Assembly (NCBI GenBank): GCA_003586115.2
Contig: QVOM02000073.1
Location: 23,422,175 to 23,486,174 of the forward strand
From: Salvator merianae
Lineage: Eukaryota > Chordata > Lepidosauria > Squamata > Teiidae
Direction: 5' to 3'
DNA length: 64,000 bases
Shown: one piece after another, positions 51,205 through 62,867 of the stretch
How positions within the stretch are numbered: position 1 is the stretch's first letter
How the letters are laid out: each line of letters begins with the position of its first letter
Made by a program: the position numbers and the translations under genes
Notes under the pieces: model-generated
What the model saw: the letters and a program-made list of their open reading frames with translations, nothing else
Databases searched by the model: none
What the model was told of the DNA's origin: nothing

Positions 51205-51312
51205 AATAGCCCGGCCTCCCTCCAGATGTTGCTGAACTATAACTCACAGCGTTCTTTTCCATTTGCTGTGTGGCTGAGGCTCACGGGAGTTGTAGTTCAG
51301 CACTATCGTTAG
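51205..51312. repeat. Short palindromic reptile repeat (hAT-MITE-like)
   Basis: cctccagatgttgctgaact on the left and gggagttgtagttcagcact on the right form the inverted ends of a very common reptile repeat. It belongs to the same broad type as the repeat split by the LTR element. Confidence 0.5.
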
Positions 51313-51910
51313 AGTCCCACCCTGACCAGCGTGCTGGATTATGAGCTGGGAGGTCTGGGTTAAAAAATGCCCACGAAGCTCGCTGGCTGATTCTGGACAT
51401 CTCTCAACCTCACCTATTGTACAGGAATCTTGGGAGAAAAAAATCAGACTAGGACGAGAACTGCGTTGGCTTATAAACCAGCCTGATGGGCTGTTTTGCT
51501 TGGTATAGGGGTGTTTCTTTAAAATATCAGCTTTTCATAGAATGATTACTAGTCAGTAAGCGGGGGAGGGGGGAGGACTGCAATCTGGTCGCAGGTGAAA
51601 TTAAGGCTTGACATTCATGTTTTTTTTTTTTTTTTACCACACCCACAGAAAGGAGATATTGTGAATGTGGAGAATGGCATTTCCTGTAGTCACCTGACCT
51701 TAATCAACAATGGTTCTGAAAAATCAGAAAATACAGGTGTTTATAATCCCACAGCACAGTGAAGATCACAGTAGGGGAAAAAAAAGCCTTAAGGTGTTAC
51801 CTGAAAATAAGAAATGGTGGAAAGCTAAGATAAATGGAATGAAAAGCAGGGGTAGGTATGTATAGACCATTACCAAACAAGCAGTATGCCCCCCCAGTGA
51901 TATAGACTTA

Positions 51911-52124
51911 AGGCTGCATTCACACGTAACAAAAGGAGCATCTCAAAAACACCTTAGATATGGTAGCATGTGGTCCTTGTGTTCTCATTCCTCCTCTAAT
52001 CCACCTTCTGTGGCCTTGAAGTTCATGAAAGGGGGAGAGGCAGACTGACCTGTGAACAGACTTGCCTCCAACAGTCTTGAAGCCGTCTCAGAGAAGCTTT
52101 ATTTGCTGTGTATGAATACAGCCT
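51911..52124. mobile_element. 214-bp MITE of the AGGCTGYATTCAYAC family, copy 2
   Basis: Left end aggctgcattcacacgtaac, right end gctgtgtatgaatacagcct. The flanks tagactta and tagataaa agree at 6 of 8 bases, fitting a decayed hAT-size target duplication. Confidence 0.8.
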
Positions 52125-53950
52125 TAGATAAAAAACATGCACAGAGTGCAATATTAAATCAACAACAAACTCAGGTATGGGGCAGCTACACTAATATCTG
52201 CCCCCCCCCTTTAGTTGCTGGATCCATGACAAAAAAGTCAATCTTGCCCAATAGTAGCCACAGCTCTGGTGAGAAGATAAAGAGTGTTTCACGAGAAATC
52301 CATGTTGTTTCTGTGTTAGGATGCAGGAGTAGTGCAAACTGGGAGAAGATCAAGGTCTAAAAAAAGTGCACAAGCATGTGCAGATATTTCTCCCTAGTAG
52401 TAATGAAGGTGGATAGTAAACAGTGTGAAGGGTGCCACAGGGAGTTTGCATGGGACTTTGCTGAACACACAAGATGGGGGATAGGGGATTGTGCTGCTTG
52501 TGTATAGGGCAGAATGGATTATGGGGCTTGTAGCTCTCATAGGGGTTGTAGAGGGTCTAGCCATACATTCTGCAGGGGTTTGCTGTATGCATGGGGAGCT
52601 TGGGCTGGGAAATGGAGCTTTATTGCCTGTGCCAGGCTTCATCATAGGTCCAGGTAGCCCCTTGGGTTAAATGGGCTGGGAACAAATTGTCGAGAAGATC
52701 ATTTCAATTTAGTAAAATAATAATAATTGAGCATATCTATTACGCTTCCATATTGTATTTTTATTTTTTTTTTCCTGACCTTTTTTAAAAAAATGGGGTA
52801 ACTGTGTATGGGCAGTTGGGGGAGTGCTTCTGTTCTCTCCTCTATCCTGTTTAACTGTGAAATAGTTTTTCAGGTCTGAGAAATCTCATGAAAATATACT
52901 GCAAGCATTCTTACATTTGAATGACGTAGTCCAGGTCTCTGAAGTACAGTGGGCCTGTTTGCCTATATCGCACAGGCTTTTCTCTATGAGAAGAGTTGCT
53001 CTTTCTTTTCCAGAGATTTTGCTCGTCCTGATGAATTTTTTTCTAAAAGAGGAGGTATTGTTTACCTTCTGTTTCCTCACAGAGCTGCACCCCAGTTTAA
53101 GGGATAGTTTTAAAAATCCATTTAAAAATATGACATGTAAGGAGGTGATAGTTTGGAGACAGGAGATGTTTTTTGAATTATAACACCAGCTCTAATATTA
53201 TCCTTATTTTTTTTGTTTCCTTTATCCTCCCTCTTGATTGGAGCAAAATCTTGACTGCCATCAGAAAAGTTTGCTATTATCAGACATCTGTAAGTGTCAG
53301 ATTTCCAGAGTTTTCTTTTATAAATACTTTTTCAAATCTTTCGTATCCTCTAACACAATTGTCACGAACAAGCACAATCTCTTCATCTTATTTCACTGCT
53401 TGAGAGGAGACAGGTAAAAGTAAACGGCAGCTTGTGAAGGCGGAGGGAGTCAGTGACTGGTAAAAAAATGCCCTTCATACAGCAAAGAAGAATGTCCTTC
53501 AAAATCCACTTGTCTTCCATCAAGTAGGCAAGTGAGCTAAAGGCAGCACACTCTTTTGTCATAATTTTGCCAGTAAAAACAGATCTTTAAGCAGATCTCT
53601 AAAGCAAACTAGTTAATATAATGCCATAAAAAATTACAACTTTATGTGGATTAATATTACTAAAAGTTCTATAGGAGTCTGTGAAATCTCCAGACAGGGT
53701 TATTTCTCACTCTTGCAAAACAGGCACTGTTCTATTGAACAAATTAATGTAATTCTATTGGACCTGTTAGTGACACTATGTAACTCCATCAAGATATACT
53801 TTGAAAATGTGGAGACACTATGGCTGTGTGATCACTCCCAAGGTTTTAAATGGCCTAAGGAAGTCCCACCACAAAAGTCCAATCTTTATCCAAGCCATTC
53901 CCTGGAAATTTGACCTATCCAGTAATTGGATTATCTCAGCTCTCAGACCA
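52125..53950. other. Upstream intergenic stretch, nothing recognised
   Basis: AT-rich with T-runs near 52751 and 53207. No open frame shows homology. Confidence 0.5.
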
Positions 53951-53954
53951 TTTC

Positions 53955-54148
53955 AAGCTGTGATCAGACACAATAAAAAAAGCACCTCTGAGGCAGTGAG
54001 ATGGGATTGTTCACACACCAGTCTGCCCCTTCCCACTCTCCTAAACATTCTGTGCTAGAAAAGGTGGATTAGAGAAGGTTTGGGAACACACACAGCTATC
54101 TCTGAGATGCCTCTGAGGCAACCCTTTTGTCGTGTGTGAACGCAGCCT
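53955..54148. mobile_element. About 194-bp MITE of the AGGCTGYATTCAYAC family, copy 3
   Basis: Left end aagctgtgatcagacacaat, right end gtgtgtgaacgcagcct. The interior has gcacctctgaggcagtgaga, cacaccagtctgccccttcc and agaaaaggtggattagagaa, the last two being the reverse-strand counterparts of copy 2. Confidence 0.65.
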
Positions 54149-56285
54149 CAGTTCCACAGTCCAGTTACATTTTCAGGGTGTGAGCGTGCCAGAAGACTAT
54201 TTAAACATTTGTTGGCAGACAGAAGGAGCGTTTTCCTTCCTCTTTTCAACCAGTGCAGGAGCGGAGCTTATGGGTGTTAAGTGCTATTCAACCCTGCTTC
54301 CCCCCTTCCTCTACACCTCCAGCTTTCTCTTTTTAAAAAAACTAAACCCAAGATCTCCGGAGAGGTGTAATTGTGCCCCTTCAAATATGCAGGTTGTGTA
54401 TGCACATTTCCAGTCACGATATGGGGGGGGGGGGGATTCTTTTCTGCCCCATGCTATCCAAAGAAAACATCTTACATGCTAATGAAACAATATTTTTTTT
54501 AAAAAAAAGGAAGGAAGGAAAAATAGAGTGGAAAGTTTAGAGTTGTCATATTAAAAAAGATGACATTTGCATAGAAGAGAGAATTTCAGCAGCTGTAGCT
54601 TGTCATGCAGGCAACACCTGGTGAAATTTCCTCCTCTAAATGCAGCTACAGTGTTAAAGGAGCCTGGACCCTGTCCTTTTTCATATTGTAACCCTAGTGA
54701 AAACTTAAAAGAGAAACAATTGCACAGTCAGCACATCAAAAGTACAGAAAGGCAGATGGCAAACAACAGGAAATAACTGCAAAATGGAATAGGAACAGCT
54801 TAAGCAGGGCTGTAGCTGCCACTGGGTGAGTTTGGTTTCTGGCCAAGGGCCCAAAGCAAAGAGGGCCCAGAAACCCTTAGAGCTGGCCAGCTGGCCTGGG
54901 ATATCTGCTTTGCTGGCAGGTGAGGTTTTTTTAAATCTTAGCCTGGCCTGTATGAGGGGGGGCATATTGCTTTTTTGCCAGGGGCCCATTTCATATAAAC
55001 CAGGAAGAATGGTTGAAAGAGCAATATTAAAATGTTGGGGTTTAAAAATTTTTTAATAGATAAACAGCTGAATCGTACTATGCCTTATTTTGTTGTGGCT
55101 GAGGAAAATAAAGCTACAATCATAGATGTGGCTGTTCCAGGGGGCAATGGACTTGTGCAAATATATTTTGTTAATTCAGTTGGGGCTATGACCATAAACG
55201 AAATATAGTAAAGTAACTGATATGAATCTACGCTGCCCACCTGCACACCCGGACAGTAATGATAACGGATTGTCCTCAGATCATTTGTATGACTCCACCA
55301 TCAAGAATGCTGTTAAATAAAGATTCTAATTATGGTGTCAGATTTTCTTTAGAAGTTTTATAAGCAGAGGATGGTAGTGCTTCAAAGCCTAGGGATCTTT
55401 TTCCAAGCTAGTTTATTTTGGTTAGTTTAGCCAAGTATGGTGACAGTAAGTACTTCACCAGATCCTTATTGCTCAGTTCATGCTTTAAGAATAAAAGGAC
55501 AATCATTTCCTTAGGCTGCCTCCAGATGGCAAGAGGCAATGCCAGAACCCAAGATTACCTCTTGCCATCCCCTGCCAGATGTGAGAAGCAACCCTCGGCT
55601 GACCACGTCTCTTCAGCAGCTTTAGCAAATGGCCTGAAAGGAACTACTTGAAAGGAACTACTGGGATTTCTTTTTCCCCCACAGGTAGTAACTATTATAT
55701 GCCTGCTATTCCAAGAGACCTCTGAAAACATATTTCATGGCATCCCACCATAATGCTGAATCTATTTCCAGTAAAAAAATTAATTTCAAACCACTGTTTG
55801 AATTCTACCTGCAAACTGTCTACAATGGGCTTCTTACTCAGTAAAGAAGGATTAACCTGCTAAGGTTTATACTGGGTAGAAAATTGGGATGGGAGTATGG
55901 TTTGAAACCATTATAGATCCAATGTCAGCTGAGGCTATATACTAGTATAAGAATTTAGAGCTCAAGATATAGTTTAATCTTGTATAGGATTGTGTCTAAA
56001 ATATCTGTTTGGCTCCATAATTGGCAAGTTCCACCAATCTAATTTGTTTAGATTCTGTAGCTTTCTTTGTAAGGGATAATCTATCTATATCCTAGCTTGG
56101 TAACTGTGTTCAGGTCTCCCACCATCAGTAACTTGCCCATAGCAAAGTGAGCAAATTCTTTTAAAGTAGTGGTGAAAATGAGTTTTGTTTATTGTTTGGT
56201 AAGTATGTAGCAGCTAAGATGAAATGCTTTGAATTTGTAGTACCATTGACAAAAATATATCTACCTATAAGATCCTTTTTTAAGA
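54149..56285. other. Upstream intergenic stretch
   Basis: A poly-G run at 54422-54435 and a LINE-like tail at 55187-55210. A segment at 54800-55000 (ggctgtagctgccactgggt ... ccaggggcccatttc) may be another DNA-transposon relic. Otherwise nothing. Confidence 0.45.
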
Positions 56286-56289
56286 TTAA

Positions 56290-56395
56290 CATAAGAACAT
56301 AAGAGAAGCCCTGCTGGGTCAGGCACACCCCATCTGATCCAGCATCCTGTCTCACACTGTGGGCCACATTTTGCTTCTGGGTATTCTTAAGCAGA
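56290..56395 (-). mobile_element. CR1/L3-type LINE, 3' end, reverse strand
   Basis: Starts acataagaacataagagaag, the reversed terminal repeat of this family, then gtcaggcacaccccatctga and gtctcacactgtgggcca. Confidence 0.8.
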
Positions 56396-57107
56396 ATAGA
56401 ACTTAAAAGGGATATTGGAATCAATAGTAACAGATAACCTCATGCCTTAGATGAGCTGGAAGCAAAATATTACATCTCAAAAAATAGATGGTGGGAAAGT
56501 TGAACTTGATGAGTTTCCTGGAGAAAAAATATGACTCCCACCTCCTTCTTCAGGAATATTTCTTATCTTTTATAATGACATCATTTAGTTCCATTAATTC
56601 AGTGATATTATCTTTAGATCATACATATTATTTAGCTTACATCAGATTGTAATATCTTTTAGTGTTTCCAAATAGTTATTCTTACCATCAAGAGAAAAAA
56701 CATATTGACTCTGTTTTTTCAGTCCTCCATCTTTGCAAACATTAGCTATAATGTAATGATAGCAAGGGAAAAAAAATCAACATGAACTTAATGATCTTCT
56801 ATATCTGATTATAAGGAAGAGAGCTTCCAGCTAAAAGTGAAGGTCCTCAAGGTCTTCCGCTCACACAAGCATTGTCAAACTGATGATGCGAAACTTAATA
56901 AACTTTTATCATCTATGCCCAATCTTCACAGCTTCTAGAATTTGAAAATGTATACTACAATCAATACTGCCTAGCATAGAATGTTCCCTAAATGAACTCT
57001 GAAAAGGATTAAGAATTTTTTTTTTGATAAATGATCCTTTCCTCTTTTTGTACAGTGAATCCAATTTAGAGGGAAAGTAAATTGCCAAACCTTCTTATCA
57101 CCTACCA

Positions 57108-57434
57108 CATGAGTATCTGAAGTATCTGAAGGACTGTCACAGTGCAGAAGGATTGGCCCTATTCTCAGTTGCACAAGAAGGAAGAACTAGAAACAATGGG
57201 ATGAAACTTCAAGGGAGTAGATACAGGCTAGATATTAGGAAAAACTTTCTGACCGTAAGGGCAATCAGTCACTGGAACAGGTTACCACAGGAGGTGGTGG
57301 GCTCTCCTTCGCTGGAGATCTTCAAGGAAAGGCTGGACAGATATATGTCTGGAATGCTTTAGTGAATCCTGCATTGAGCAGGGGGTTGGACTCGATGACC
57401 CTGGAGGTCCCTTCCAACTCTATGATTCTCTGAG
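57108..57434 (+). mobile_element. CR1 LINE 3' end
   Basis: gtatctgaaggactgtcaca, gtagatacaggctagatatt, ggttaccacaggaggtggtg and the terminal tctatgattctctgag. Nearly parallel to the 3' half of 20935-21573. Confidence 0.92.
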
Positions 57435-58179
57435 TCTTTAAAAAAAAAAAACTTTATTAAGATAATTGTATATACAGTAACAAGTGATCAAAAACTAGAC
57501 ACAACAAAAACCTATAACAATACTAACAATCTGAACTCGAACACAAAATTAAAAAAATCACCATCATAAGTTTTATCATGCTTCTGTCAAGATCTCCAAG
57601 TACAATGCTTTAAATCTGACTTGAGACTCTGGGCCTGTTCATACTTTGGCGCTAGAGAGCATCCAGAGCATCACTGGCAAAGTGCATCCACACTCTGCAG
57701 GCAATCCTGCACACTTTGTGGAGGCCCCAGTGTTCAGGAGTGTCTGGCAATGCTACTAGTGTTGTTCCAGAATAAGTTGTCTATACAACCTGTGAATGAT
57801 TTGATGTTTATTTCTTTGTATTTAGCTGCAGCCAATGCTTTGCATTTGTGAGAAGTGGTCTTATTCCATTCTTGATCTGTTATAATTATATGATTTCCCC
57901 CCTTGTTATTACTATATTACAGTTAATGTTTGCAGAGATGGAGGATTGAAAAAACAATAGTTATAATTTTTCCAAGACCTAGAAGTGAATTACTATGATC
58001 TTCCGTTAGAGTTCTATATAAGAAGGCAGCTTATTGGCTAGGAATGTAAAATTCCTTTCAAAATTTTTGAGAAGTATAGCCATTGCTAGTTTAATTTTCT
58101 GGGATTTCAGGAAATTGTAAATTGACAGCACTGTGATCCAGAGTTTGTCTCCTATTAAGCATTGTTTTACTGCATCTCA

Positions 58180-58640
58180 GGGTGTGATCAGACGAGCTAA
58201 TTCGGTTGACTTTCGGTCGCACGGAGGGTGGCCATTCCAAAAAGGCAACTCGTTGAGTCGTCTTCCCATCGCGCCGAGGCGCCCTGGCAGTGGCTTTCCC
58301 GCAGTGGCGTTCCTCTAGCTCTCGGAGCGACCTTTTTCAGAATTCTCGGAGGTGCTTTGAATCTCGCGAGAGTGGGAGGGAACTAAATGCCTGAGGAGCC
58401 GCGGATTGGTGAATTCAAGTTCACTGTCATCCAATGGGAGTAAAGCATTTGTTGCTAGAGACTGTTGCCAGTCTCTGAATCGCCCGCAGAACGCAGTATG
58501 ACGAAAAGGAGCGATCGGTGAATTGTCGCATCGGTAGAAAATATGAAAGGTGATAAGTTGCTTGCAGTTCCAGATAAATCGTCTACTCGTCGAAATGCGA
58601 CTCAAGGAGGTTCTGTGTGATTGTACCCACAGTCAGACCT
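58180..58640. other. CpG-rich patch, possible MITE
   Basis: About 450 bp with many CpG dinucleotides (tttcggtcgcacgg, atctcgcgag, gagcgatcggtg) in AT-rich surroundings. It starts gggtgtgatcagacga. A weakly similar inverted end (gggtacaatcacacaga on the other strand) lies at 58630, so it may be a DNA transposon. A small CpG promoter is the alternative. Confidence 0.35.
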
Positions 58641-60597
58641 TTACTTTAATCCTTCTTGAGGCTGTTTTTTGTTTCGAGGGTTCACATTTCCATGCCTTTT
58701 CTGGACTATCCCCCCTCAATCTGGACTACCTTGCCTGCAATTGATCTCAGAACTGAGGCCTTTTTAGATCATTGGTTCATTTTGTTTCCTGAGGCACGAC
58801 TTCTCAGGGAGCTACTTGAGGCAGGCAGGGAGAGTCCCCCTTTCCCTCTCAGCCAGTGCTGGAGCTTGTGGGTGTTCCGGGGTGGTGTCTTTGTCCCTGG
58901 CTTCCTCCTTGCCTCATGTCACTCCTGTGTCCGGGCTTTTTCCTTTGTTCTTCGTAACTTACAACTAATAAGGGATTGAGGAGGTTGCACAATGGACTTG
59001 AGCACGTTCGCTCCTGTAACAGTCAGGACTGCCTTGGGTGGCGAGCTGAGCTCAGGGAGGCAGTGACCAAGGCTGCTGCCCCCCGACCTGCTGAAAATTC
59101 ATGTGGAGGATGAGGGGGTGCTGCTGACTGTGCCACGCTGGCAAAGCATGGCTGGCAGGAGAGGTGAGGATGGCTGTGCCCAAGGAAGTGAGGAGAGACA
59201 CACTGGCAGGGAGCAATCCCAAGGGCTAGCCAGAAAAGTGAAGGAAGTGGGGACATTCTGCACAGACTCATAGGCACAAGATGACATGTGCACACACGTA
59301 GATCACAGTTCAGCAATCCTATCCAGACTTTGTGTTATGTGGGAAGAGAGAAAAGGTGGAGAAGGTAAGAACTGGGACTGCGGCTGCTTGGGGGCGTGGC
59401 TGTAGGCATTTCCGCACCCCAGACACGCCCCCAAGCATGGCGGCCACGACAGGCAAGGAGAGTGCCTTTTATGTGAGTGGGGGGAACAGCCACAGAAAGA
59501 GGTGAAGCCTCATTTCCTCCCATGGGCAACGTTTGCAATGCTCTGGGGAGGGAGAGTTCCTGGTGCCTCTGGGGGAGGGGTTTGCTGTTATGCCCGTAGC
59601 CCACCCCATGGTTGAGGCTTTGATGGCTGATCCTTCCTGGTGGGGGGGGCAGGACTACAGGGGCTGCAGCCAAACTAAGGGCACCTTCCCTAGACAGTGC
59701 ATGAAGGGTCAGCCGGTTGCTATCAGGAAAGGGTTGGATCCCCTGCCTTGGTGGGAGCTGCTATCTGCGCTGGAGCTACAGAGCCTCTGGTGTTCATTGC
59801 CTTTTCCACCTGGGTCTTGCTTGCAGTTCTGGAGCCATCCAGGCTCCCTTGTAGCTGCCCTTATCTTTGTTGCCCCCCTTTCCCCTCCAAGGGTCTGTGG
59901 GGGCATAGGAGGCACCTCCAATCCAAACTGCTGTGGCCGCCCTGCTATCTTCAAGGTGGCGCCAGTTTCTGGGGTGGGCATGCACTAAGTATGGGGTGCA
60001 ACAGTGAATGTGAATTGGAGGCCGAGTCCACAGCTTATGGCAGCCTGGCCAGAGCCCAGCTACCCCCAGCAGGATCCGGCACCACATGGAAGGCAGCAGG
60101 GCAATTGCAGCTGTCTAGCCAGGGACAGAGGCCACGGTCACACCTTCACTTTAAAGCTCCTTCTGGCCATTTTAGGATCTGGTAGACCACATCTGTGTAT
60201 TGAAATCCGTTTCTCATTGGTACTTTCTACTCTCCATGAGGATTTTCTGACATTTGGATTATCACAGCTCTGAAACCGTTGTAGTGCTTTACTCCGTTTT
60301 TATTTTCAAAGGTGTGGGCATGGAAGAGGATTAAAGAGGCTGAACCATGCTGCGGTGGGCAGTTGCTGCAGAACTTCGCTTTTCTTCTGTTGGCCAATGT
60401 GAGACGTCTGGGCGTTACCCCAAGTTGGTTCCATTTGCCGCTTCTTCCTTCCTCCGTAGTATCACCAGCCCTCCTCAATAAACAGCTTCCGGAATGCAGG
60501 AAGAGCAAAAGTCCCGCTGAAGCAGGACTCACTTCCTTGCATTGTCTCTGGACAAGCTTCCATGCATCATCTTTTCAATGACTTATCTACCACCACA
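58641..60597. other. Upstream stretch, G+C-rich in part, no gene recognised
   Basis: Several overlapping open frames on both strands between 59000 and 60280 reflect high G+C and low stop density. None shows homology or plausible splice structure to me. Confidence 0.45.
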
Positions 60598-61773
60598 CTG
60601 CCTCCCCGCCATCCCCTTCCTTGCCAGGCAGGTCCTCATCAGCCGGACTCTGCCTAGCTGGCAAGGGAGTGCGGCTGCTTTTTAAAATTATTATTAAAAG
60701 CCCACTTTTGCGCAAATGTGTAAATGCACAATCACATCCACGGAGCGGCCGGCCGAGTTTCTCCGCCAAGATTGAACAGCATATGGCTATCTTCGTCCAT
60801 GGAATGCTCCTTCTCCGTGACCACCCCCCACCCTGTGCGCTTTCTGAGGCGGGCCACCGTGGGCCAATTTCTCCGCTTGACTTTCATGCCTGATAGCAAG
60901 GCCAGGTAGCTATTTTTGTACTCAAGTGTCAGCCAACACCGCTGCAGGGGGGGCTCAGCATCTGGCAAGGGGCTGGAATGGGCCAGGAGGGTAGGTGGCG
61001 GCTTCGGCAATGAAGCATATCAGTGCAAAATAGAGCCCAATGGCAGCAGCATTGTACTACACTGCAGGGTTAGCGGACCAGGGCTTGCTGGCTGCTGGCA
61101 TTGGAGAGGCTACCTTCCGCAGGGGGCATTGCCATGGCTGGAAAATGTTCTGCCAAACCTCTAGGAGCTGGAGAAAGTTACAGGGGGAAGCTGTGGGGGA
61201 TCCGCTTTCGCCGCACGCGGAGCCCCTTGGGCTACCTGCACCTCCAGTGTCAGCAGTCAGCTCCACCCTTTCAGCCCGGCCACATAGATGCTCCGGGCAG
61301 CTTGCATGTGGAAGCTATACCATTGCATGCACCTCACTTTCCTCGTCTGACTCCCCCCCATGTACTGCTGCATAGCGAGGTGCCGGTGGAGCGAAAGCAA
61401 GAACTGCTATGCCCATTTCCTGATTGGGCGCCATTGCAAGTGCCCTTCACACACGAGATGGCTACCTGGCCTTGCTATCAGGCATGAAAGTCAAGCGGAG
61501 GAATCAGCCCACGGTGGCCCGCCTCGGCAAGCACACGGGGTGGGGGGTGGTCACGGAGAAGGAGCATTCCACGGACAAAGATAACCATATGCTGTTCAAT
61601 CTTTGTGGAGAAACCCCGCCGTCTGCTCCGTGGATGCGATTGTGCATTTACACATTTGCGCAAAAGGGGGCTTTTAATAATAATAAAAAATAGCGGCCGC
61701 ACTCCCTCACCAGCCAGCCAGAGTCTGGCTGATGAGGACCTGCTTGGCAAGGAAGGGGATGGCGGGGAGGCAG
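60598..61773. repeat. Long inverted repeat: two 313-bp arms, about 550-bp spacer
   Basis: The left arm 60598-60910 pairs with the right arm 61461-61773, at roughly 90% identity by eye. Both arms keep an open frame reading inward (minus strand in the left arm, plus in the right), each with LALLSGMKVKRRN and then TGWGVVTEKEHS. The spacer 60911-61460 is not repeated. I do not recognise the encoded peptide. It could be a fold-back transposon or an inverted duplication of a gene fragment. Confidence 0.85.
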
Positions 61774-62499
61774 ACGGCAGGGCATAGGTAGGTCTCTGCC
61801 CCCACCCCCTGCATTCAAAAACTTGAATGACAAGAAATTATCCTATTAGAGTGAAGGGAGGGGCGCAACGGTGGAAAGGGGTGGGTGACGCAAAAAGTAC
61901 GGTTTCAGGCAACTGAGAATGGGAAAAGGAAGGTGTGAGCAGCGAAGCCTAAATGGAGAACGGATTTTCAGGTGCTGGATGTGACCGGGGCTGGGACGTT
62001 TTGAATCCAAACTGCGTATAACACAGACTACTTTCTTGAAGTGTGACCGCGACCAGAGACTCAATTCTTGGGGCAGAAAGTCTGACTCCCAGGAAAGCAC
62101 TGCCAGCTGTCAGTTGAGATCAGAGGCATTTCTTACAAATGTATTTTGTAACCTGGAGAGATCAATTTAAATTGCCTCCTCCCCTCTGAACATTTTCCAG
62201 AATTAATTGTGTAACATTACAGACTATTTCCCCCCTATTAAATATTGCCAGGATGACCACTTCAGATTATTGCTTTGACTGATTCAGTCTTAGAGTTCAT
62301 TGAATTTTGTGCATCCATGTAGATAGTTCTGCCCAGAATGGAGATGTTCTAATTCTAGGAACTGATGTAGCTTCAGTAGTTGTCAAGAGACTATTGCTGC
62401 CATAATTTCTTTAGCTTCTTCCATGCTGAAGGCTTGGCCAAAATCTTCACTTAAGGTGCACAATGGCAGAACAGGGAAACCCCTTCTGAATCTGATACT

Positions 62500-62867
62500 G
62501 GTGGATTGCAAAGTAATTAGAAGAAGTAAACAATCTTGGAGAACATCTTGGAGAACAATAACTTCACATCCTTATATTTTAAATGATTCTGCATGTCAGC
62601 AAACTGTTCCTGAAGATTAGCCACATCAATAGTCAAAAATGTGATTTTATCAGAATTATCAACGGCTGTTTTCAATGCAATGGATGCCATCTTCTGCACT
62701 TCCTTTACAGTATTGGTAAAGGAGCCCATTATCTCTATCACTCTGGCAATATCCGTTTGTATATTATCGCCAAGTCCAATTTGGAAATCCCCATAATATG
62801 GATCACTATTGCCCAGTCCTCTCTGTCTAGGAAGGACTGTAGCTGGGATGGAAAAGGAGACAGGCAA
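62500..62867 (-). pseudogene. Possible L1 ORF1 coiled-coil fragment
   Basis: A 116-residue frame contains SFTNTVKEVQKMASIALKTA and DKITFLTIDVANLQEQF, a heptad-like pattern that resembles the coiled coil of LINE-1 ORF1p. No RNA-binding domain follows on its 3' side. A chance frame is quite possible. Confidence 0.3.

Noticed and set aside
59533..60185. Overlapping 150-160-residue frames on the plus strand
   Set aside because: Overlapping frames in several phases over G+C-rich DNA, with no domain or splice pattern.
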